Positions 33,134-41,080 of a stretch of DNA of 42,515 bases are shown here, piece by piece. Each line of letters starts with the position of its first letter. Position 1 is the first letter of the stretch. The notes below the pieces were generated by a model that saw only the letters and a list, made by a program, of their open reading frames with translations, did no database searches and was not told the DNA's origin. The stretch covers positions 1-42,515 of the forward strand of contig NZ_JAGMUK010000068.1 in assembly GCF_019049245.1 (NCBI RefSeq), read 5' to 3'. This DNA is from Streptomyces sp. AC555_RSS877 (lineage in GTDB: Bacteria > Actinomycetota > Actinomycetes > Streptomycetales > Streptomycetaceae). The position numbers and the translations under genes were made by a program.

Positions 33134-33392
33134 CCATTACTCCGATTTTTTTGCAACCGCCACTATGTCAGGCCAATTTGATACACATGCGGCCGCCTCG
33201 ATCGGCATCTGCGGTACATGTCTGGCTCGCATCACCCTAATTCCGTAACGACAAGACGCGCCGAAGGGCGTCAACGAGGCATGACGATGTTTCAATTACG
33301 GCTGTCGATCGCATAGGTGAACGTTGGCTCGGTGATGTGACCGGGCTCTGCCAGGGGACCGAGACCCACCATCCGAACCGGAGTGACGGCGC
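33134..33392. promoter_or_regulatory. divergent control region, dehydrogenase-wzx / epimerase-wecA-like operons
   Basis: About 260 bases, clearly richer in A and T than the neighbours (33140-33185 and 33235-33320), as expected for promoters of both operons. Candidate AT-rich boxes are too degenerate to place. CGGAGT precedes GTG 33133 and CCGGAGTGACGG precedes ATG 33393 as ribosome binding sites. Confidence 0.5.
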
Positions 33393-34481
33393 ATGGATCA
33401 TTGTTCGAAATACCTGGTTACTGGCGGGGCTGGCTTCATCGGATCCCATCTCGTTGACGCACTGCTGGCCGAGGGGCACCGCGTGGTAGTCCTCGACGAC
33501 CTCTCCACCGGGCAACCGGGATACATCGCCCGGACGGAGGCGAATCCGCTTTTCCGCTTTGTGCGCGGCTCCGTTCTGGACGCACCGCTCGTCGACAGGC
33601 TGGTGCAGGAGTGCGAGACCGTCATTCATTTGGCTGCCGCCGTAGGGGTCAAACTCATTGTCGAACAGCCGTTGACATCCTTCATCACGAACACGAAAGG
33701 CACTGAAACGGTCATCGAGTCCGCGTGTCGCCACGAACGCAGGATCCTGATCGCCAGCACGTCGGAAATCTACGGAAAGAATTCCTCCGGACGGCTCACC
33801 GAGACCTCCGACCGCATCCTGGGCAGCCCTTCCGTGGCCCGTTGGTCGTACAGCACGGCCAAGGCAGTGGACGAGATCATGGCCTGTCTCTACCACCGTG
33901 AGCGGGGGCTGCGGTCGACCGTGGTCCGGTTTTTCAACACCGTGGGGCCCCGCCAGAGTCCGGCGTACGGGATGGTCATCCCACGCTTCGCCCGGCAGGC
34001 GGTGCGGGGGGAGCCCCTCACGATCCATGCGAGCGGCCGTCAAAGGCGCTGCTTCCTGCATGTCGCCGACGCCGTCGCGGCCCTGATGATCCTGCTGGAA
34101 CGCCCGGGCACGGAAGGAGAGATCTTCAACATCGGCGCGGACGACGAGATCAGCATCCGGGAGCTCGCCGACCGGATCATCACCCAGGCCCAGAGCGCCT
34201 CCCCGGTGGAGCATCTGTCGTACGACGAGGCGTACGGACCAGGCTTCGAGGACATGGAACGCCGGGTCCCGGACACCACGAAGCTCCGCGTCCTGACCGG
34301 CTGGCAGCCTCGGCGTACGCTCTCCGACATCCTCTCGGACGCGATCGCGGATGCTCGTGCCGAATGGCACGGCAACCTGCATGAGCCCGTACCAGCGGTC
34401 TTGGAGCACTCGGGACAGCGTGTCCCGGCGGCCGGCACACCCGTTCCCGAGACCGCCCTGGCAGCACCGTGGCCGGCGTGA
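33393..34481 (+). CDS. NAD-dependent nucleotide-sugar epimerase/decarboxylase-like (extended SDR)
   Basis: Cytoplasmic enzyme of 362 aa. It has NAD motif VTGGAGFIGSHLVDALLAEG, then HLAAAVGVKLIVEQPLTSFI, ASTSEIYGKNSSGRLTETSD, the YxxxK pair in RWSYSTAKAVDEIMACLYH, and RFFNTVGPRQSPAYGMVIPR. The AVGVKLIVEQPLxSFITNTKGT pattern and the ASTSEIYG block occur in UDP-glucuronate decarboxylase/UDP-glucose 4-epimerase relatives near exopolysaccharide genes. Substrate could be the product of the neighbouring dehydrogenase, or an ordinary UDP-hexose. About 40 extra C-terminal residues are polar. The stop overlaps the start of the phosphoglycosyltransferase gene (GTGA). Confidence 0.88.
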   Translation: MDHCSKYLVTGGAGFIGSHLVDALLAEGHRVVVLDDLSTGQPGYIARTEANPLFRFVRGSVLDAPLVDRLVQECETVIHLAAAVGVKLIVEQPLTSFITNTKGTETVIESACRHERRILIASTSEIYGKNSSGRLTETSDRILGSPSVARWSYSTAKAVDEIMACLYHRERGLRSTVVRFFNTVGPRQSPAYGMVIPRFARQAVRGEPLTIHASGRQRRCFLHVADAVAALMILLERPGTEGEIFNIGADDEISIRELADRIITQAQSASPVEHLSYDEAYGPGFEDMERRVPDTTKLRVLTGWQPRRTLSDILSDAIADARAEWHGNLHEPVPAVLEHSGQRVPAAGTPVPETALAAPWPA

Positions 34482-35668
34482 GTTCGGCGCTCTGTACGGC
34501 GGGAGCAGGCGCTGCGGCGCTGCTGCTTGCACTCGTACTGACGGAGCCCTTGCGGCGCTTCGCCGTGCTCCATGGGATCACCGACCGGCCCAACGCCCGC
34601 AAGGCGCACACCCGGCCGACGCCCTATCTGGGCGGTGTCGCGGTCGCGGTCGCCACCCTTGCCGCGGGTACGGCCGCCGCGATCGCCCGCAGTGTCCTCG
34701 ACCCGGCTCTCGCGGTGCTGCTCGGTTGCGGGACGATCGTGTGCGTCCTCGGGCTCGTCGACGATCTGCGCCAGCTCGGCCCGGGCATCCGGCTGTGCGT
34801 CGAGACGTCGGCTGCCGCGACGGTGGTCCTGGTGGGGGGGCATCCGACGCTCTTCGGCGGCGCGTTCGACGCGGTGCTCGCCGTCCTGTGGATCGTCTTC
34901 ATGACGAACGCGTTCAACCTGCTGGACAACATGGACGGCGTGGCTTCCTCGCTGTGTGCTGTCATCGGCGGAGTGGTCTGCCTCACCGACGCGTCCGACG
35001 GCCCTGGCGTAGTGATGGCGGCCCTGGCCGGAGCCTGCCTCGGTTTCCTCTTCCACAACCGGCACCCGGCACGCATCTTCCTCGGGGACGCGGGTTCTCT
35101 CTTTCTCGGCTTCACGCTCTCCTCCGGGGTGATGGTGCTCCACCGGGGTGCGGACGGCCTGTCCGTTCCCGTCGTCCTTCTGCTGGTCACTCTGATCCCG
35201 ACGGTGGACACCGCCCTGGTGATGACGTCCCGCTACCGGGAGTCGAGGCCGCTGCTGCAGGGCGGCACGGATCACATGACCCACCGGCTGCGCCGGATGG
35301 GGATGACGGTCCAGCAGGTCGTGCATGCCCTCTGTTTCGTCGCGGCGCTGGGCTGCCTGTCCGGGTCGCTCGTGACGCACGGGGCGGTCGCTCCAGGGGT
35401 CGCGCTCGTCGCGGCCGTTCTGGTGGGCGCCGTGGCGGTGCGGCTGCTGCTCAGGGTCCCATCCACGGCAGGCCTTCCCCCGCACGCCGAGGTCCGGGCC
35501 AGTACTCCGGGACGCACGGCGCGTTCGGTCGGGACGCTGAGGCGCAGCGGAACGCTCGGGCGTCGCGTCCAGCCGGCAGACGTGCCGCACAGTCGGGAAG
35601 TCGGCACGAACAGCGCAATGTTCCCCGCGGCCAGCGGTCCGCCGGCACCGAACTCGAGCCGAGGCTGA
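34478..35668 (+). CDS. WecA/MraY-type undecaprenyl-phosphate phosphoglycosyltransferase
   Basis: Polytopic membrane enzyme (396 aa from GTG 34478; 399 aa from GTG 34469) that transfers a UDP-activated sugar-1-phosphate, probably N-acetylhexosamine, to undecaprenyl phosphate, starting the repeat unit. It has about ten helices and the family motifs HTRPTPYLGGVAVAVA, LGLVDDLRQLGPGIR (D-D), NAFNLLDNMDGVASSL (N-x2-N-x2-D-x2-D-G) and RIFLGDAGSLFLGFTL. The C-terminal 70 residues are a soluble polar tail absent from WecA. It overlaps the epimerase gene and is followed 36 bp later by a glycosyltransferase. No WcaJ-type (monotopic) initiator is seen, so this is the likely priming enzyme. Confidence 0.92.
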   Translation: MSSALCTAGAGAAALLLALVLTEPLRRFAVLHGITDRPNARKAHTRPTPYLGGVAVAVATLAAGTAAAIARSVLDPALAVLLGCGTIVCVLGLVDDLRQLGPGIRLCVETSAAATVVLVGGHPTLFGGAFDAVLAVLWIVFMTNAFNLLDNMDGVASSLCAVIGGVVCLTDASDGPGVVMAALAGACLGFLFHNRHPARIFLGDAGSLFLGFTLSSGVMVLHRGADGLSVPVVLLLVTLIPTVDTALVMTSRYRESRPLLQGGTDHMTHRLRRMGMTVQQVVHALCFVAALGCLSGSLVTHGAVAPGVALVAAVLVGAVAVRLLLRVPSTAGLPPHAEVRASTPGRTARSVGTLRRSGTLGRRVQPADVPHSREVGTNSAMFPAASGPPAPNSSRG

Positions 35669-35704
35669 CGGGCGATCACAGGTCGCTCGGCCTGGGAGGG
35701 CGGC

Positions 35705-36850
35705 GTGGTGAAGACGACACGTATCTGCGAAGTGATCAAGACCCTGGACGTGGGCGGTGCCGAGGTTCTCCTCGTGAACCGCCTGCGCCGGGCACCGCGG
35801 ACCGGCCGCGACTACACCGTGGTCTTCCTGCGGGCGGCGACGGAGGAACTGGTGAACGCGCTCCGGGACTGCGGAGTGACGGTCGTCGACCTTCGGTCCG
35901 CTCCACGGTGGCGGCGCTACCTCAGGATGGTGGGCGTGGTGCGGCGGCTGGCTCCCGATGTGGTCAATGTGCACTCACCGTTGCTCGCGGCGGTGCTGCG
36001 CCCGGCCCTGCACCTGAGGCGCTCGCGGCCAGCGCTGGTCTCGACGGTGCACTGTGTGTCGTGTCACCCGCTGACCAGACTGGTCAACCGGACGACCCGC
36101 CGTCTGGACGACCTGACAGTGGCCGTCTCACCGCAGGTGGCCGCTTCCGGGACCGTGCGGGGCGCCCGTGCGGTCCGCACCCGCATTCACGGCGTGGACG
36201 TCGCGATCCAGCGCAGCTGGGCCCGGCAGGCGGACCAGGTGCGGGCCGAGTTCGAGATCCCCCGCGATGCCTTCGTCCTGGCATTCGTCGCGAACTTCCG
36301 CGCGGTGAAGAACCATCCGATGATGCTCGATGCGGCCGAAGTGGTGCTGAGCCGGCGTCCTGACGCGCTGTTCGTCCTCGCCGGGGACGGGCCACTGCGT
36401 GAACAGGTGCTCGCGGACATCGACCGACGCGGGCTGGGCGACCGGGTGCGCTACCTGGGACGGGTGCGGCAGGCCGGCCGGCTGGTGGCGGCGGCCGACG
36501 CCCTGGTGCTGTCGTCGCATCATGAGGCGATGCCCGTGGTCGTCATGGAGGCCATCGCGTCCGGCGTGCCAGTGGTGGCCCCGGCAGTCGGAGGTATCCC
36601 CGATCTGGTCCACGACGGTGACAACGGCATCCTCGTCCAACCCGGTTCCCCAGAACGGCTGGCGGAGGCCGTCCTGCGCGCCATGCGTCCCGAGGTGCAC
36701 GCGGCGCTCTCCGCCGGAGCGCTGGCCGACACCTCTTCGGTGGACGTGGCCGCCACTGCAGCATGGTTCGACGACGTCTACGAGGCCTTGGCGGACGGGG
36801 CTCGCAGGAGGCGGGCAGCGGCAGCCGGAAGAGCGGCGCAGGTCGGCTGA
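35705..36850 (+). CDS. GT4 glycosyltransferase
   Basis: GT-B fold glycosyltransferase of 381 aa. The N-terminus reads ICEVIKTLDVGGAEVLLVNR, with the glycine-rich GGAE acceptor loop; then VNVHSPLLAAVLRPALHLRR and STVHCVSCHPLTRLVNRTTR. The C-terminal domain has FVANFRAVKNHPMMLDAAEV, FVLAGDGPLREQVLADIDRR, RVRYLGRVRQAGRLVAAADA and HHEAMPVVVMEAIASGVPVV (E-x7-E). Start GTG 35705 is preceded by GGGAGG. As the last gene of the epimerase/initiator unit, it may add the second sugar on the lipid carrier. It runs toward a convergent DUF4012 gene 42 bp away with no clear hairpin between. Confidence 0.92.
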   Translation: MVKTTRICEVIKTLDVGGAEVLLVNRLRRAPRTGRDYTVVFLRAATEELVNALRDCGVTVVDLRSAPRWRRYLRMVGVVRRLAPDVVNVHSPLLAAVLRPALHLRRSRPALVSTVHCVSCHPLTRLVNRTTRRLDDLTVAVSPQVAASGTVRGARAVRTRIHGVDVAIQRSWARQADQVRAEFEIPRDAFVLAFVANFRAVKNHPMMLDAAEVVLSRRPDALFVLAGDGPLREQVLADIDRRGLGDRVRYLGRVRQAGRLVAAADALVLSSHHEAMPVVVMEAIASGVPVVAPAVGGIPDLVHDGDNGILVQPGSPERLAEAVLRAMRPEVHAALSAGALADTSSVDVAATAAWFDDVYEALADGARRRRAAAAGRAAQVG

Positions 36851-36891
36851 CCTCTTCCGGTTTCGTCCCTGCCCTGCTGGGTGTGCCGCCG

Positions 36892-38751
36892 TCAGTCGCC
36901 GCACGCCGGGTAGGCCCCCACGTGCGCCCGCAGCGGTGTGACCAGCGGCTGGCGCCAGAGTACGGGTTCGCGGTCGCTGATCGGCTCGACCAGGTCGAGC
37001 GTGAGGATCCGGGTGTCTTGCGCGGGCAGTTCCACATCCAGCGTGTAGACCGGGTGCCGTCGCTCCGCGCCACTTCCCACCAGGGCGGCCCGGCCGTCGA
37101 GGGACGCGCCGGTGAGGTGTGCGCCGACGCTGGCGTAGTAGGAGACCAGTAGCCGATTGTCGCCCGGCCGGGTCTTGTACGGCGGCTTGTCGCCCCGCTG
37201 GGTGACATACGCGGGAAGTCCTGACGTCGGAGCCGCGTTCCTGAGCGTGATCCGTGCGGTGACGAGCCGGCCACGAGACGTGCAGCGGCCCGGGGTCCAG
37301 CTCAGCTCCCGCTCGAGGTAGTAGTCGAGCTTCCCGCCGGCGGCGTTGTTGATGACGAGTCCGGCGAAGGGACCGGGATCGTCGGGAAATGTGCCGCCCC
37401 AGGGCCGGGTGGCCAGAAGACGCTGCTCGTCCTCCCGGGCACTCCACATCTTCAGCCGTCCCTCGGCCGCGTCGCCATAAGCGGCCCTGACCAGTCCGGC
37501 GAGCCGCCGCGGGTCCTGGAGGGCGTTCACCAGGCTGCCGGTCGCCGTGCGCGCCAGATCCAGGAGAAACGCCTTGCGTTGCGCGTCGTCGGGGTAGCGC
37601 GCGTATCCGGTGCGCTCCGCAAGATCCAGCGCATTGTCGGCGGTGAGCTGTGTGCCGTCGGCCAGTCGTCCCGGACCCGTCACGCTGAGCAGTCGGGACA
37701 GAACGGTGGGGTCCAGGCCTACGACCCCGTCCACCTGCCGGCCGCTGCGCTGGTGCCAGGTTGCCGTCCAGATACGGGCGGCGTGGGGGAAGTGCGGGCT
37801 GAGGTTGGAGTTGGCCCAGTACCGGGTGGGCTGGGCCCGACCGTAGCGGGCGGTGAACTCGGCTCCCAGATCGACCTTGGGGTTCGCGCCCGTCACCGCG
37901 TCGTCGTTGCCGAGGGCCTCGAAGCTCAGTTGTCCCCGGTCGGCGGTGATCACGGCGAAGGCCCCGGGCATGCCACCGGTGCCACGGGCTTCCGCCGTGT
38001 TCTGCACGACGACGAAGTACCGCCGCGGGCTGTGCTGTCCCAGCACCGGCGGCAGTACCCGGGCGGCCACTGCGGCATCTGCCGTGGCGGGCACGATCCG
38101 GTCGAGCAACCGGACGAGTTGCGTGTGTGCGTGACCGACCGCGTGGGGCCATGTGCTGCCGGGCAGTTGTCGGACCTCCGCGCGCGTCTCTGTGGCGATA
38201 CTCGCCGCCCGTTCCAGAGCCGGAGCATGGCCGCCCAAGGCGGGCAGCAGTGCTGCGAAGCCTCTTCCACGGGAGTCACGCGCGACGTTCGAAGCGATGT
38301 TCACGACCGGCGGAAGTACATCGTGAGTCAGCCGGTCGGCGGCCTTCGTGATGCCCCGGATGGTTTCTGCGGGCGGACCGAGGTACGGGGTGTGTGTGAG
38401 GAGATACCAGGCCGGTCCGCTGCTGAGGCGATGCGCCCGGGCAGCATGTGCCGCCGCGGAACGCATCGCCGCCTCCGGGTCCGCGGTCCCCGCGGCCCCC
38501 ATGGCCGAAGACCGAAGCGTCTCCAGCGACCGCTGAGCAGCCATGAGCTCCGCCCGAACAAGCAGGCTGGTGGCCACAATCCAAGCCATCTCCGCGAGGC
38601 ACAGGAGGGCGGCAGCCCACAGGACTTGCCGGGCCCGAGGCCTCGGGAAGCGGCGCCATTCGGCGAGTACGGACAGCCCTGTACTTCCGGGGAGCTTGAG
38701 GCGCCGTCGCAAGCGCATGAATGAATCAGCGATCCGTGATTCTCCAGCCAT
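36892..38751 (-). CDS. DUF4012 membrane-anchored protein
   Basis: Protein of 619 aa with one membrane helix near the N-terminus (about residues 42-65, VLWAAALLCLAEMAWIVATS) and a large predicted extracellular part. The DUF4012 block is visible as YFVVVQNTAEARGTGGMPGA, then SFEALGNDDAVTG, RYWANSNLSPHFPHAARIW and GVVGLDPTVLSRLLSVTGPG. The family is common in actinobacterial and Gram-positive polysaccharide loci and has no settled function; its NxxExRGTGG loop recalls the catalytic loops of LytR-CpsA-Psr attachment enzymes, so a role in transferring the finished polymer to the cell envelope is a hypothesis. Start ATG 38751. Convergent with the preceding glycosyltransferase. Confidence 0.88.
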   Translation of the reverse strand: MAGESRIADSFMRLRRRLKLPGSTGLSVLAEWRRFPRPRARQVLWAAALLCLAEMAWIVATSLLVRAELMAAQRSLETLRSSAMGAAGTADPEAAMRSAAAHAARAHRLSSGPAWYLLTHTPYLGPPAETIRGITKAADRLTHDVLPPVVNIASNVARDSRGRGFAALLPALGGHAPALERAASIATETRAEVRQLPGSTWPHAVGHAHTQLVRLLDRIVPATADAAVAARVLPPVLGQHSPRRYFVVVQNTAEARGTGGMPGAFAVITADRGQLSFEALGNDDAVTGANPKVDLGAEFTARYGRAQPTRYWANSNLSPHFPHAARIWTATWHQRSGRQVDGVVGLDPTVLSRLLSVTGPGRLADGTQLTADNALDLAERTGYARYPDDAQRKAFLLDLARTATGSLVNALQDPRRLAGLVRAAYGDAAEGRLKMWSAREDEQRLLATRPWGGTFPDDPGPFAGLVINNAAGGKLDYYLERELSWTPGRCTSRGRLVTARITLRNAAPTSGLPAYVTQRGDKPPYKTRPGDNRLLVSYYASVGAHLTGASLDGRAALVGSGAERRHPVYTLDVELPAQDTRILTLDLVEPISDREPVLWRQPLVTPLRAHVGAYPACGD

Positions 38752-39281
38752 GAGGCTGACGTCACCGTCCTTTTTCAGTCAATTCTTCGCGCCGGCGATC
38801 CCCTTCACGGTGCAGCCTCCGCCGGCGGTGCGGTGCGGTGCGGTGCGCTCAGGTCGGGGCTTCGGGCGAATACGGCTGGCGGGGAGCAGGATGCCCCTAC
38901 GACTGCGATTACGAGTAGAACAGCGGAGGCTGCCGTGAGCGTGGAGGCCACGTGAGGACGGTACGTCCATGAACAGCGACGAATAGTGCTTGCTAAGCAT
39001 GTCCAGGAGATAAGGCACTGTATGGCGTATGCCGATCGTCGGATCGCCGCCGGTCCTCTGACCACCGGAATCACCGCATAGCCCAGGGGGCACGCTATCC
39101 CGACACGAGGGGCGACGCTGACAACGTGCCAATCCGATTGGTTATCCTGTGTCGATGTTCTCGCCAGCGGTTCGCTGTGCGGCTTCGGCGCGATGGTGTT
39201 GAGACCTCCGATGCCCAGGGCACCAACCGCTGCTGTGGACGAAAGGCCTCAAAGCCCCGCCGGCAGCCCCTAGGAGTGTGT
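38752..39281. promoter_or_regulatory. divergent intergenic region, DUF4012 / phosphatase
   Basis: About 530 bases without a supported gene. At 39129-39141 the 13-base dyad CCAATCCGATTGG is followed at once by TTATCCTGT, which may be a -10 box (TATCCT) with an operator in front, upstream of the phosphatase gene. AGGAG at 39272-39276 is the ribosome binding site for GTG 39282. The DUF4012 promoter should lie near 38752-38900. Confidence 0.4.
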
Positions 39282-39845
39282 GTGCCCCCGTTCCGCGTAC
39301 TCGTGGTGTGCACCGGCAACGTCTATCGCTCTCCGCTTGCCGAGTGCCTGCTTAGGCATCGGCTGTTCGAACATCGGCGTATGCTCCATTTGAGCAGCGC
39401 GGGAACCGGTGCCGTTGAGGGTACGCCCATGGCGGCTGCTGTTGCCTCCTTCCTCCTTGGCCGTGGCGTGCAGCCCTGCGGGACGGGTTCCCGCCGCCTG
39501 ACCAAGGAGATGGTGGAGAACGCGGACCTGGTGCTGGGCGCTGCCACGGAGCATCGTGAGGCCGCTGTGCGGCTGTCCCCTGTGCGCGCGTTGTCCCGTG
39601 CATTCACCGCTCGGGAATTCGCTCAGCTGGTGCGCTCAGAGGACGCTGCAGGCGTTGTGGATCCCGCCGCACGGTTTCCGGCCCTGGTCAAGGGCGCGGC
39701 CGCTCGCCGCGGTGTCATGTCGGCGCACACCGGTGACATCGACGTAATGGACCCTCTTGGCGCTCCTGCAGAACAAGTACATCAGTGCCTGGCCCAGACC
39801 GACGAGGTGGTGGAACAGATCGCCTCTGCCATGCGGACCGGATAG
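39282..39845 (+). CDS. low-molecular-weight protein-tyrosine phosphatase (Wzb-type)
   Basis: Soluble phosphatase of 187 aa. The N-terminal active-site loop is VVCTGNVYRSPLAE (C10, R16; CxGNxxRSP pattern), and the general acid segment is DVMDPLGAPAEQVHQCL (DPxG, about residue 154). Both are the two hallmarks of LMW-PTPases. In exopolysaccharide loci these enzymes dephosphorylate the BY-kinase tyrosine cluster and so control polymer assembly; the kinase here is at 13639-15099, at the far end of the same locus. GTG 39282 lies five bases after AGGAG, which decides the start over several in-frame upstream codons. Length is slightly above the usual 150-165 aa. Confidence 0.92.
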   Translation: MPPFRVLVVCTGNVYRSPLAECLLRHRLFEHRRMLHLSSAGTGAVEGTPMAAAVASFLLGRGVQPCGTGSRRLTKEMVENADLVLGAATEHREAAVRLSPVRALSRAFTAREFAQLVRSEDAAGVVDPAARFPALVKGAAARRGVMSAHTGDIDVMDPLGAPAEQVHQCLAQTDEVVEQIASAMRTG

Positions 39846-39900
39846 CGGTCCAGGCAAGCATGCGCCGAGTTCTACCTGGTGGCCGCTGCCCGTGACCTCG

Positions 39901-40076
39901 TCAGAGGAGGATGCGGTGGCGCAGGAGGGAAAGCTGGCTCTGCCGTACATCTGACGCTTGATCAGCTCGGTCTGCCGATTGACGCCCTCGGCGCCGCCGT
40001 TGTGATCAGGGCAAGCGAGGGCTGCGGTGACGGCGTCCAGGTCCGGGTCTGTGTAGGGAACGGCCCTGTCTCGCAT
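39901..40076 (-). pseudogene. ISL3-family transposase C-terminal fragment (minus strand)
   Basis: The minus strand reads DAVTAALACPDHNGGAEGVN, then LIKRQMYGRAS; after one frame shift it ends LLRHRILL-stop at 39901. This is the C-terminal end of ISL3 transposases, where the catalytic glutamate (AEG-V) and the R-x-M-x-G-R-A block lie. Everything upstream is missing. It faces a similar plus-strand fragment at 40126-40212. Confidence 0.72.
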
Positions 40077-40091
40077 TCGGTGGTGACGGAG
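40061..40091 (+). repeat. left arm of a perfect 31-bp inverted repeat
   Basis: It matches the reverse complement of 40220-40250 without mismatch. Similarity fades gradually beyond the arm toward the ISL3 fragment, suggesting two copies of the same element region in opposite orientation. Confidence 0.85.
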
Positions 40092-40125
40092 AGTTGTCAG
40101 GGTCGTTGACCTTCATGTGATAGGT

Positions 40126-40212
40126 GTGAACGAGCTTGTGCAGACGGTGGCGCGCCAGATGCACGGACGAGCAGGCTTCACCCTGCTCCGGCACCGCATC
40201 CTCCTCGGATAA
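40126..40212 (+). pseudogene. transposase C-terminal fragment (plus strand, ISL3-like)
   Basis: A short frame gives VARQMHGRAGFTLLRHRILL-G-stop, the same terminal block as the minus-strand ISL3 fragment nearby. Only about 29 codons remain. It lies inside the two arms of the 31-bp inverted repeat. Confidence 0.65.
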
Positions 40213-40219
40213 CAGCACG

Positions 40220-40250
40220 CTCCGTCACCACCGAATGCGAGACAGGGCCG
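40220..40250 (-). repeat. right arm of a perfect 31-bp inverted repeat
   Basis: Exact reverse complement of 40061-40091; the arms are 128 bases apart. Confidence 0.85.
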
Positions 40251-40469
40251 CTCACCGTACAGACCCCCGGTCGGCGAAGGCATGACGAACGGCCAGCGGG
40301 CGTGAGCCGTTGCTGCCGCAGCGCCCCAAGCCGGGCCCGCCCGCCGGTACGGACGCGGCGGCAGATGATGGACGTGGGCTGTCCCGCATGTCAGGCGGTG
40401 GCTGTCGTCCTGGCCGTTGCGTGGGAGAGGATCAAGAGCAACCTGGTCCATCAAGTGTTCAGAGCAACG

Positions 40470-40892
40470 GTGGTTGACGTAGCGCAGGCGCTCGAACTGG
40501 TCCGGTTCGCCGATGAGGTCCGGAGCGTCGCGATTGAGGTGGTAGGTGGTGCGCCTTTGGTGATGGGCGCAGAGCGGTACTACCCAGCCGAGATCGTTCT
40601 AAGGAGCGACTTCGTCAACGGGAGAATCGGGCTGCAGGTATCGCGTGAGGATCTGGACGAGTGGGAGCGTTGCCTCGATGCCCTTCAGGCTGAGGAGGGC
40701 GCCCAGTGGCCGGCCGGTGACCGCAGTGCCTGGGTGGAGGTGGTCCCTGATGATCCGGTGGAGGTGACTGTGCACGACTCGCCGTCGACGCGGATTTCGG
40801 TGCTCGTACCGATTGACGTCGCCTCGGATTGGCTGGAGGAGAACCGACTGCGGTTGGCTCGTGTCCGGGCGGTTCTCTCAGCTTCCGCATAG
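40470..40892 (+). CDS. DUF5959-family protein
   Basis: Soluble protein of 140 aa (from GTG 40470) that resembles the actinobacterial DUF5959 family: ALELVRFADEVRSVAIEVVG, RYYPAEIVLRSDFVNGRIGL, REDLDEWERCLDALQAEEGA and DSPSTRISVLVPIDVASDWL. The family function is unknown; many members are single-domain, small and scattered in genomes. The start is uncertain: in-frame ATG codons at 40365/40368 would add 35 residues of sequence that do not look like the family, so they are not used. It follows the ISL3 scraps and precedes the tap/tpg remnants. Confidence 0.72.
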   Translation: MVDVAQALELVRFADEVRSVAIEVVGGAPLVMGAERYYPAEIVLRSDFVNGRIGLQVSREDLDEWERCLDALQAEEGAQWPAGDRSAWVEVVPDDPVEVTVHDSPSTRISVLVPIDVASDWLEENRLRLARVRAVLSASA

Positions 40893-40924
40893 GGATCGCA
40901 GGATGTGTTGATCTTCGTGTGGCA

Positions 40925-41074
40925 CCCCGGGTGATCCCCGGGCTGGTCAAGTGGGAGGGTACCCAGAGTGTGTTGTGGGGCGAGGGCGTCCGCGAGCAGT
41001 TCCAGGCGCCGGAGCTCAACCTCGCCCGCTACATCAAGGACGGCACCGTCACCGACCAGGACAACGGGGAGTAG
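40925..41074 (+). pseudogene. tap: telomere-associated protein Tap, C-terminal fragment
   Basis: About 50 codons in the frame ending at TAG 41074 read PRVIPGLVKWEGTQSVLWGE, then GVREQFQAPELNLARYIKDG. Tap is the telomere-associated protein that acts with Tpg in replicating linear Streptomyces ends; tap normally lies directly upstream of tpg, as here. The rest of tap (over 600 residues) is absent. The assignment depends largely on the tpg gene next to it. Confidence 0.6.
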
Positions 41075-41080
41075 AGGGCG

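Noticed and set aside
34040..35974. Long minus-strand open frame opposite the epimerase and WecA-like genes
   Set aside because: Low-complexity His/Gln/Arg composition; the plus-strand genes have full catalytic motifs and transmembrane pattern.
37579..38724. Plus-strand open frame of 380 codons opposite the DUF4012 gene
   Set aside because: No recognisable domain, and it lies entirely within the well-supported DUF4012 gene.
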